Assembly (NCBI RefSeq): GCF_042678485.1
Contig: NZ_JBHTKR010000006.1
Span: 310,001 to 374,000, forward strand
Direction: 5' to 3'
Length of the DNA stretch: 64,000 nucleotides
From: Seohaeicola saemankumensis
GTDB lineage: Bacteria > Pseudomonadota > Alphaproteobacteria > Rhodobacterales > Rhodobacteraceae
In this document: piece after piece, positions 7,240 to 14,346 of the stretch
Position numbering within the stretch: position 1 is the stretch's first letter
Layout of the letters: each line of letters begins with the position of its first letter
The notes under the pieces: model-generated
Told to the model about the DNA's origin: nothing
The model's input: only the letters and a program-made list of their open reading frames with translations
Database searches by the model: none
Program-made: the position numbers and the translations under genes

Positions 7240-9300
7240 TCAGGATAACCCTTGCGGATATTCACCCCCCTGCGTCACCCTCACCTCGACGCGCGCGCCG
7301 AAATGGCTTTGGCCGACGGAAAACGAAAAAGCATCAAGGGCCGCATCGGGAAGAACCGCCGCACCATCCGTCAGCGCGTTCAGGCCGGGCCAGCCATCCC
7401 TGATCCAGATCGCCCCTGCGGGTATCCGTGCGGTGACCCTGGCCCGGGCGCGAAAACATCCGCCCGCGTTCCACGCCTCGATCTGGTCCCCGTCGGCAAT
7501 CCCCCTGGCCTCGGCATCAGAGGGGGCGATCCAGAATTCGGGCGCGGCCTCGCGCGCAGCAAGCGTCGGAAGCGCGCGCGCATGGTCATAGAAGGAATGG
7601 AAATGCGCGAAGGTGCGCCCATGGGCCAGGATCAACCCGCCGGATCCATCCGATGTATCGGCCGCCACCGGAAGCGGGGGCAGCCCCATCGCGGCGGCCC
7701 GTTCGGAATGGAATTCGATCTTGCCGGACGGGGTCGCGAAGTCGAATGTCGGATAAGCCACATGCGATATCTTCAGCGGAACCCGGCCACCGGCCGCGCG
7801 CATCATGGCAACCGTGGCATGGCCCGTGGCAGGATGATCAAGCGCCGCGTTCATCGCCGCCTCCTGATCCGCCCAGGGGTAGACGTCCGCGACACCCAGA
7901 CGTTGTGCAAGCCCTTGATAGAGCGCGTATGCCGGCCGGGCATCACCCGCCGCAGGCAGAACGCGATCCGACAGATGCACATGCGTATTCGTGGCTTTCG
8001 CGCCGATCTCTTCCAGCCAGATCGTTCCGGGCAGGACGATATCGGCCACCTCCCGGATCATCTGGTTGGGGAAAATGTCATAGGCAATCACCATCTCGGC
8101 CTTGTTCAGGGCCGCGCGCACCCGGTTGGTATCGGGAAACGAGGACAGGAAATTGGACCCGATCGCGACAAAGACCTTGATCGCACCGCGTTCCAGCGCT
8201 GTGATCACCGCCTCCATCTGGTTGGGCACATAGGTGCCGGGCAGGCGACGATCGGCGGCGCTCAGGTCGGCGAAGCCGGCACCATGGCTGCGGCTGCCAT
8301 GGCGCGGACCGATCCCGCCACCGGGACGGCCGAAATTGCCGCTCAGCCCGACAAGGCAGGAAATCGCGCGCGCCGCATTCCATGTATTGTCGCCCTTGTG
8401 CAACGAGGATCCGCCGATGACGATCATCGCAGGCCGGGTTGCCGCATAGCTGCGCGCCAGCGCGATGATACTGTCAGCAGGCACGCCCGTCTGTGCCTGC
8501 GCCCAAAGGGGTGTCATCGGCTGCACATGCGCCTTGAGGGCATCGAAACCCACCGTATGTTCCGCCACGAACCCTGCGTCCCAGTTGCCATCAGCGATGA
8601 TCACATGGATCATCGCCAGCGCCAGCGCGGCATCTGATCCGGGCCGCACAAGGATCAATTCGTCGGCCAGCGCCGAAGCTTCGGTCTTGCGTATGTCGAT
8701 CGCGACGATCCGCGCGCCGCGCCGTTTCGCGCGTTCGACATGACGCAGGGTATTGGCCTGGCTGACAGTATTCACACCCCACAGGATGACCAGATCGGAA
8801 TGCGCGCTCAGATCCTCCTTGGTCGAGGTTTCAAGCGCCCCGGTCAACCCCAGGCCGAAGCCGCCCAACCCCCAGCATGTCATCGCCGGGTTCCAGAAGT
8901 GGCAGCCGTAAAGATTGGCGAAACGCTCCATCTGACCGCGCTTCAAGCCAAAGCCATAGTCGTTCACCGCATTGCCGTGACCCTGCCAGACGCCGACAGC
9001 CTCGCGCCCGACCACCTGCATCTGCCCCGCGATCCGGTCCAGCACATCGTCCCAGCTTGTGTCCGCCCAGTCCGCGCTGCCGCGCGACTGGCGCACCAGG
9101 GGCTTCAGCAACCGGCGATCGTTGCCGACGATCTCATGCGCGGCCTTGCCCCGCATGCACAGAAAGCCTTCGCTATCGGGGTTCGTCTCATCCCCCGCGA
9201 TGGCGATGCCGCCCCCCTTTTCGACCGTGACGGTCATGCCGCACAGGGTCGGATGGCAGTTCATCGGACACATGGTCTTGAAGATGCCTTGATCAGCCAT
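7240..9300 (-). CDS. cytoplasmic molybdopterin-dependent oxidoreductase (DMSO reductase superfamily)
   Basis: About 686 aa. The N-terminus carries a 4Fe-4S site (CPMNCHPTLC then FLCMRGKAAHEI). The Mo-bis-MGD domains follow, including VGVWQGHGNAVNDYGF, ILWGVNTVSQANTLRHVERA, IGGSSLHKGDNTWNAARAI and ADIVLPGTIWLEEIGAKATN. The C-terminal molybdopterin dinucleotide-binding domain contains ILAHGRTFAHFHSFYDHAR. There is no twin-arginine leader, so it acts in the cytoplasm. A Cys in NPAMTCWGLGG sits where the metal ligand is expected. The ATG at 9300 (MADQGIF) is chosen; an upstream ATG at 9321 is possible. No electron-transfer subunit lies next to it. Substrate unknown. Confidence 0.85.
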   Translation of the reverse strand: MADQGIFKTMCPMNCHPTLCGMTVTVEKGGGIAIAGDETNPDSEGFLCMRGKAAHEIVGNDRRLLKPLVRQSRGSADWADTSWDDVLDRIAGQMQVVGREAVGVWQGHGNAVNDYGFGLKRGQMERFANLYGCHFWNPAMTCWGLGGFGLGLTGALETSTKEDLSAHSDLVILWGVNTVSQANTLRHVERAKRRGARIVAIDIRKTEASALADELILVRPGSDAALALAMIHVIIADGNWDAGFVAEHTVGFDALKAHVQPMTPLWAQAQTGVPADSIIALARSYAATRPAMIVIGGSSLHKGDNTWNAARAISCLVGLSGNFGRPGGGIGPRHGSRSHGAGFADLSAADRRLPGTYVPNQMEAVITALERGAIKVFVAIGSNFLSSFPDTNRVRAALNKAEMVIAYDIFPNQMIREVADIVLPGTIWLEEIGAKATNTHVHLSDRVLPAAGDARPAYALYQGLAQRLGVADVYPWADQEAAMNAALDHPATGHATVAMMRAAGGRVPLKISHVAYPTFDFATPSGKIEFHSERAAAMGLPPLPVAADTSDGSGGLILAHGRTFAHFHSFYDHARALPTLAAREAAPEFWIAPSDAEARGIADGDQIEAWNAGGCFRARARVTARIPAGAIWIRDGWPGLNALTDGAAVLPDAALDAFSFSVGQSHFGARVEVRVTQGGEYPQGLS

Positions 9301-9409
9301 GATGCCCCCGCGTTGCGCCATGGGTCAGCATAGACCGCCCCCTTGCCGCAAGCCAGCCCATGGTGGTCCGGGCACATGGCTCCGCGTCAGATCGGACCAT
9401 CGGGGCCGC

Positions 9410-10804
9410 CTAGAGGACAAAAGCATAGATCAGGACCCAGCAGGACAGCACAACGCCACAGACCAGCGTATAGGCGCCATTCCACACCACCCCCACCCGC
9501 AGCGCGCTGATCCCGGCGAAATGCCCGATCAGAAGCGTTGTCGCGGTGAAGGGGGAACTTGCACCGCTCAGCGCCCAGCCCGCCGTCAGCGCCACCACCA
9601 GCGCGGTGGGTTCCACCCCAAGGCTGGCGGCCTCGGGGATCAGGGGCGCCAGAAGCGTCACCGCAAGGATCGGGTTCATGCCGAATTGCCCGGCCAGCGG
9701 AATGATCCAGACGAACGAGACCAGGATCAGCCAGGGTTGAACCATGGAAAGATCCAGCCCCGCCCGCAGCATCAGGGGCCCGACCAGTTGCGCGCCGACC
9801 GTGCCGATGTAGCCCGCCATCATCAAAAGCACCAACTCGCCCCGGTAACCGGGCAGTTCCTGCAACACGTAATCGCTGATACGACGGGCCACCTTGGCAA
9901 ATGGCACCTCGGACCAATGCTGGATGAACATCCAGACCAATGCGATGGAAGGGACAAGCACCGCGACAAGCCCCACGATACGAACATCCGTCAGTTGGGC
10001 CAGGCTGACCACGCCGACGACCAGGACGGCCAGAAGCGCCACAAGCGGCAACATCGTGGCCCAGGTTCCCTGCGGCGCGGTCCGGGTCGGCGTGACGGCC
10101 AGATGCGGTTTGAACACCGTATCAAGCGTCCAGCCGATGCCCGCCAGGATCACGGATGTGACCAGACCCGGCAGCATGGCCTGTGACCAGCTGGTTCCCG
10201 GGATCACGCTGATCGAGATCGCCACCGCAAAGGACAGGGGCGACCACGGCAGGGTGGACACAAAGGCCCGCTGGATCGCCAGCAGCATCCGCCTGATCCG
10301 GTGCGCGCGGATTTCGGCATCGGGTTCCAGTTTCGCATTCGCCATCGCCAGCGCGCCCAGCAATTGCAAGGAGCCGTAGTTCAGCAGCAAGGCAAAGGCC
10401 TGACCTCCCAGGGTCAGCGCGGCATAGCGCCGTCCGGGGCGTTGCCCCGCCAGAAACGTGCCGGCCCGCTGGATCGCGGGCGATGTCGCCGCGACGCTAC
10501 GCAGCGTCGACAAGGCCGTGAAAAACGCGCCGATGAATGCCGATGTCACCAGCCCGTCGACCACGATCGCGCGCCAACCGGCATGGGTGGCCGCCAATGC
10601 GATGCTGATCAGGACGGCCACGGCGACGAAAGCCTTGCGCGACAGACGCACCTGAAAGACTAGGATCGCCATCAAGGCCAGCACCAGCATTGCCTTGAGC
10701 GGTTGCGTCCATGCGGCCAATCCCCACTCGTTGCAAATCACAAGAACGGTGATCGCGCATAGCAGAAGTCCCGATACCTTGTCGCCCAAGCTGCGCATTC
10801 CCAT
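9410..10804 (-). CDS. multi-pass inner-membrane transporter-like protein
   Basis: A 464-aa, very hydrophobic protein with roughly 11-12 predicted membrane segments. It has an AMANAKLEPDAEIRAHRIRR cytoplasmic loop and repeated GMNPILAVTLLAPLIPEA and SGASSPFTATTLLIGH stretches. Those stretches resemble the substrate-site hairpins of ion-transporter superfamily carriers for dicarboxylates or citrate. The frame is open upstream to 11179, but that part overlaps kup and lacks hydrophobic content. ATG 10804 is chosen; ATG 10897 would add 31 polar residues. Family assignment is tentative and the substrate unknown. A LexA-like repeat sits immediately upstream (10810-10824). Confidence 0.6.
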   Translation of the reverse strand: MGMRSLGDKVSGLLLCAITVLVICNEWGLAAWTQPLKAMLVLALMAILVFQVRLSRKAFVAVAVLISIALAATHAGWRAIVVDGLVTSAFIGAFFTALSTLRSVAATSPAIQRAGTFLAGQRPGRRYAALTLGGQAFALLLNYGSLQLLGALAMANAKLEPDAEIRAHRIRRMLLAIQRAFVSTLPWSPLSFAVAISISVIPGTSWSQAMLPGLVTSVILAGIGWTLDTVFKPHLAVTPTRTAPQGTWATMLPLVALLAVLVVGVVSLAQLTDVRIVGLVAVLVPSIALVWMFIQHWSEVPFAKVARRISDYVLQELPGYRGELVLLMMAGYIGTVGAQLVGPLMLRAGLDLSMVQPWLILVSFVWIIPLAGQFGMNPILAVTLLAPLIPEAASLGVEPTALVVALTAGWALSGASSPFTATTLLIGHFAGISALRVGVVWNGAYTLVCGVVLSCWVLIYAFVL

Positions 10805-10809
10805 AGGCT

Positions 10810-10824
10810 GTTCGGTGGCTGTTC
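10810..10824. promoter_or_regulatory. perfect GTTC-N7-GTTC direct repeat (LexA-like)
   Basis: GTTC-GGTGGCT-GTTC matches the alphaproteobacterial LexA box exactly, in the same orientation relative to its minus-strand gene as the recA box. It begins 6 bp before the chosen start of the permease and overlaps a 13-bp-period repeat of GCTGTTCCGGGT (10818-10829 and 10831-10842). A chance match in 64 kb is quite possible. Confidence 0.35.
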
Positions 10825-10842
10825 CGGGTTGCTGTTCCGGGT
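10818..10842. repeat. short tandem direct repeat
   Basis: GCTGTTCCGGGT occurs twice with a 13-bp period (10818-10829, 10831-10842), in the 250-bp gap between the permease gene and kup. No other gene is seen in that gap. Confidence 0.6.
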
Positions 10843-11054
10843 GGTGCTCTGCCCTTGTGTGCAGCCTTGCCTGCGGAACTGCAAGCGCCTTGGCCATGAA
10901 GGTTTCAGCGCCACGGGAAAAATGCGCCAAAGCCCCTGACGCAAGGCAGCGCTGCCCGTTTCGCAGCACAATCGCCATCCGGTCCGGCAGGATCGGCCAG
11001 AAAGGATCGGTGATGCGGGGTCGGCTATGCAGGATTGGCAGGGCAGGACCGCGA

Positions 11055-13037
11055 TCACACGGCCACGCGTTCCCCCAGTTCCACCACGCGGTCGCGCGGC
11101 AAATGGTAGAAATCCGATGGATCGGCCGCCATGCGATAGAGCAGCGCATAAACCCGGTCGAGGATCCGCTTCCAGCCAACCGGGCCGGTCACCACTGGCC
11201 GTCTTCGGCCCAGAAAGAAGGTCGTGCGCATCACGTCGAACTTCAGCCCCGCGCGCCGCGCCGCACCCAGGGCACGCGACACATTGGGGGTTTCCATGAA
11301 ACCGAAGCGCAAGGTCAGGCGCGCGATATGCGGCCCCATCACCTGAAAGCTGGCGCGCTCGGCGGGATCGGCCAAGGGCACGCGCAGCGTCTCGATCGTC
11401 AGGATCACGGTCTGCTCATGCAGCACGCGATTATGCTTGAGGTTGTGCAGCAGCGCCGAGGGCACGACCTCGGGATCAGGGCTGAGAAAGAAGGCCGTAC
11501 CGGGCACGATATGCACAGAGCTGTCGGCCATCGACCTTGCGAAACCGTCGATCGGTACAAGCAGGCGGTGGGATTTTGCCAGAATGGTCTGCGTGCCGCG
11601 CCACCAGGCACACATCGCGGCGCCCAGCACCAGGGCGATGACCACGGGCACAAAGCCGCCATCCATGATCTTGGTCAGGTTGGACATCAGGAACACGATC
11701 TCGATCGCGGCAATGGGGGCCACGATCACCAGTGCCAGCGGCAGCGGCAGCAGTCCCGACCGGACCAGGTAAAGACAGGCCAGCGCGCTGGTCACGATCA
11801 TCGTCCCCGTCACCGCGATGCCATAGGCATGGGCCAGCCCTTCCGAGGTTTGAAAGGCCAGCACCAGCCAGACCACACCGGCCAGCAGCAGCCAGTTGAT
11901 CGTGCCGATATAGATCTGCCCGCTCTGATCCGCCGCGGTATGGCGGATCATCATGCGCGGCAGAAGGCCCAACTGGATCGCCGCACGCCCCATCGAGAAG
12001 GCGCCCGAGATCACCGCCTGCGCCGCGATCACCGTCGCTGCCGTGGCCAGCGTCACCAGCCATGGCAAGGCGCCCGGCGGCACCATCGCGAACAGCGGGT
12101 TCGACAGCGCGCCCGGATCTGTCAGCACCAGCGCGCCCTGGCCAAGGTAGTTCAGCATCAACGCCGGAAAGACCAGCGCGAACCAGGCCACCATGATCGG
12201 ACGACGACCGAAATGCCCAAGGTCGGCATACAGCGCCTCGGCCCCTGTCACGGCCAGAAAGACCGCGCCCAGCACCGCGAAGGCGACCATCTGGTGTCCG
12301 GTCAGGAAAGCCACCGCCCAGACCGGGTTGAAGGCCGCCAGCACCTCCGGCGCCTTGAGGATATGCCACAGCCCCAGACCCGCCAGCACCGAGAACCACA
12401 GCACGGTGATCGGCCCGAAGGTTCTGGCGATTGTCTTGGTGCCGCGGCGCTGCACTGCAAAAAGCCCCGCCAGGATGCCCAATGTCGCAGGCACGACCCA
12501 TGCATCCAGCGCGGGCATGACCAGCCCCGCGCCCTCGACCGCGGACAGGACCGAGATCGCAGGCGTGATGACCGCATCCCCGAAAAACAGCGCCGCGCCG
12601 ATGATGGCCAGGGAAAGCACCGGGATCGACCGGCGCCCGATGGCCAGTCGCACCATCGTGTACAAGGCAAGGATCCCGCCCTCGCCCCGGTTATCAACCC
12701 GAAGCAGGAAGAAAACGTATTTGAGGGTGACAATCAGGATCAGTGTCCAGATCAGAAGCGACAGCAGACCCAGCACTTCGGCCGGTGTGACAGTGCCACC
12801 GGCCGCGACAGGGCGCAGCGCCTCACGAAAGGCATAAAGCGGGCTGGTCCCGATATCGCCATAGACAACCCCGACGGCCCCGATGGTCAGGGCGGCGAAT
12901 GTCTGCTTCGCGGGAAGGGTGACGGGGTCATCGCCCTCTTCGCGAAGGTAGTCTGCAATGTCCAGTTCGTCCTCGTCCAAGACTGGCAACCGGCTTTCAT
13001 CCCGTAAAAACGGGCCCTGCGTTTTGAATGATGTCAT
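11055..13037 (-). CDS. kup: KUP-family potassium uptake protein
   Basis: A 660-aa K+:H+ symporter of the inner membrane. The family signature is clear: LTIGAVGVVYGDIGTSPLYAFREAL near residue 50 (quoted in part as VVYGDIGTSPLYAF), then LKYVFFLLRVDNRGEGGILAL, FFGDAVITPAISVLSAVEG and TGAEALYADLGHFGR. GQGALVLTDP and the ASQA-like IAAQAVISGAFSMGRAA follow. About 12 membrane segments precede a C-terminal cytoplasmic domain (SVHIVPGTAFFLSPDPEVVP to the end). The start is ATG 13037 (MTSFKTQG); the upstream extension to 13289 has no family homology. It is monocistronic in appearance, with a 335-bp gap before the next, divergent gene. Confidence 0.93.
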   Translation of the reverse strand: MTSFKTQGPFLRDESRLPVLDEDELDIADYLREEGDDPVTLPAKQTFAALTIGAVGVVYGDIGTSPLYAFREALRPVAAGGTVTPAEVLGLLSLLIWTLILIVTLKYVFFLLRVDNRGEGGILALYTMVRLAIGRRSIPVLSLAIIGAALFFGDAVITPAISVLSAVEGAGLVMPALDAWVVPATLGILAGLFAVQRRGTKTIARTFGPITVLWFSVLAGLGLWHILKAPEVLAAFNPVWAVAFLTGHQMVAFAVLGAVFLAVTGAEALYADLGHFGRRPIMVAWFALVFPALMLNYLGQGALVLTDPGALSNPLFAMVPPGALPWLVTLATAATVIAAQAVISGAFSMGRAAIQLGLLPRMMIRHTAADQSGQIYIGTINWLLLAGVVWLVLAFQTSEGLAHAYGIAVTGTMIVTSALACLYLVRSGLLPLPLALVIVAPIAAIEIVFLMSNLTKIMDGGFVPVVIALVLGAAMCAWWRGTQTILAKSHRLLVPIDGFARSMADSSVHIVPGTAFFLSPDPEVVPSALLHNLKHNRVLHEQTVILTIETLRVPLADPAERASFQVMGPHIARLTLRFGFMETPNVSRALGAARRAGLKFDVMRTTFFLGRRRPVVTGPVGWKRILDRVYALLYRMAADPSDFYHLPRDRVVELGERVAV

Positions 13038-13372
13038 GATGTGTCTGAGCGACAGGTCCGGTGCACATCGCGCGGGTCTTCGCGCATGTCGCAGTTCCGG
13101 CGGGGATCCGCAAAGGCTCCTGGCAGCAACCGCATCAATGCGGTCGATTCGAATTTTATCACAGGAGCATGACACGCCGCAATGCAGCGCATGTGCCCGG
13201 CTGTCATGGGCGTGGGCCATGGTGGAGTGCCTCGCAACCGTCGGTCCACAAGGATCAGGACAGAGCCGAAAGGCCCGCATTCCGGCCACAGCGCCGCCGG
13301 TCAGAACCCGGGCTGAAAATATCCAAGGCCGGAAGGCTGGTGCAAAGGCACCGCGCGCCCCAATTAGGCAGG
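13038..13372. other. 335-bp intergenic region, divergent promoters presumed
   Basis: Separates kup (minus) from a small membrane-protein gene (plus). No convincing ORF, hairpin or repeat was seen; it presumably holds the two promoters. Confidence 0.5.
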
Positions 13373-13672
13373 ATGGAAAAGCTGAAGTCCCTCTGGCGGG
13401 GCGATCTTGCGCTAGGCGATGCGTTCTGGAACTGGGCCGTCATTGGCGGCCTGATGGTGAACCTGTCGACCAGTATCGCGCTGCTGATCCTGGTGAGTTT
13501 CGATCTGGTGTGGCAGGCGCTGATCGTGGGAAAGGGCCTGTCGCTGCCCTATAATGCCATGGCCCTTGTCGGTGTCTGGCGGTCGGCCGCGCGCTACGGC
13601 GGCCCCGCCTACCATGCGGATCTGGCGCGCGGCACCGGGCTTGCCCTGATGGCTGTCCTGAGCCTGACATGA
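13373..13672 (+). CDS. small conserved-type membrane protein, unknown function
   Basis: A 99-aa protein starting MEKLKSLWRGD. It has a pattern seen in small bacterial inner-membrane proteins: a WRGD-x-L-x-FW-x-W opening, a hydrophobic segment around residues 20-45 (VIGGLMVNLSTSIALLILV), then LPYNAMALVGVWRSAARYGG. The latter is a recurrent 'PYN-x-VWRSA' block. A second hydrophobic stretch ends the protein. The annotated frame extends upstream to 13061, but homology-like content begins at the ATG at 13373. A role is not known. Confidence 0.65.
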   Translation: MEKLKSLWRGDLALGDAFWNWAVIGGLMVNLSTSIALLILVSFDLVWQALIVGKGLSLPYNAMALVGVWRSAARYGGPAYHADLARGTGLALMAVLSLT

Positions 13673-13719
13673 CCGTGAATGACCCGCAAACAATCTGCCG
13701 CGCCGCCAATCGTGGTCGA

Positions 13720-13748
13720 TTGTCATTCCCCCGCGACGGTGGGATAAT
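13720..13748 (+). promoter_or_regulatory. sigma70-type promoter, possibly leaderless
   Basis: TTGTCA (13720-13725), a 17-bp spacer, then GATAAT (13743-13748). The predicted transcription start would fall at about 13755, the A of the next ATG. Either the 13755 ORF is translated from a leaderless mRNA, or this promoter serves secDF with a ~590-nt leader. Confidence 0.55.
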
Positions 13749-13754
13749 CTCGTC

Positions 13755-14126
13755 ATGAAAGCCGCCCGTCTGATTGCAGGAGTGTCACGCCAGGCCCAGG
13801 CCGCCTGGACGGTGCTGCTGTCGCTGCTGCTGGCCTGGTCCGTTGGCACAACCGCGCCCCAGGCCGGGGCCGGGCCGTCTGTCCGCAGCGACGCGATCAG
13901 CATTCTGGGCACACCGGAACTGGCGGCCCTTCAGGTCAAGTCGGGCCCCGCGCAACGCGCCCCGGATGAGCGTTTCGGCGCAGATCCCGACCCTTTCCTG
14001 TCGCCCCCTCTGACTGCGCCGGGCTTTGCCGCAGATGCCGGTGGGGACCTGACAGGACAGCAGACGGTCAGCCGCCTTGCACATGATCAGTCCCCCCATG
14101 CCCCCAGGGCGCCGCCCGCAGCCTGA
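13755..14126 (+). CDS. hypothetical exported or membrane-anchored protein
   Basis: A 123-aa ORF not recognised. The first ~40 residues have a basic start (MKAARLIAGVSRQ) and one hydrophobic segment (AWTVLLSLLLAWSVGTTA), compatible with a signal peptide or anchor. The rest is Pro/Ala-rich and of low complexity. A good promoter lies directly before the ATG, which supports expression, but there is no visible ribosome-binding site. It precedes secDF by 220 bp on the same strand. It could be a small exported protein or a chance ORF. Confidence 0.4.
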   Translation: MKAARLIAGVSRQAQAAWTVLLSLLLAWSVGTTAPQAGAGPSVRSDAISILGTPELAALQVKSGPAQRAPDERFGADPDPFLSPPLTAPGFAADAGGDLTGQQTVSRLAHDQSPHAPRAPPAA

Positions 14127-14346
14127 CGGATCCGTGGCATGACGCGGGGGTATGAACATGCCCCCCTGCCACAAAACCCTTGATGCGGCGGCATCCGATT
14201 GCCATCCGATCCTTTGCCCCTTCCGGCGTGTCCGGCGGCGGCCTCTGCGGATCGGCAGGCACGCATGGCAGCCCGAACTTGCAGATCATACCGGCCTTGA
14301 CGGACCGGGCCCCGCGCCCTGCCCTTGTCGGCCCAAGGAAACAACG

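Noticed and set aside
10805..11179. N-terminal extension of the permease frame into kup
   Set aside because: It overlaps the end of kup and is polar, unlike the rest of the protein.
10695..13007. 770-aa open frame on the plus strand opposite kup and the permease
   Set aside because: It is rich in His, Arg and Gln with low-complexity runs, typical of the antisense of GC-rich membrane-protein genes.
13038..13289. N-terminal extension of Kup
   Set aside because: The family N-terminus begins after ATG 13037; the extension has no similarity to Kup.
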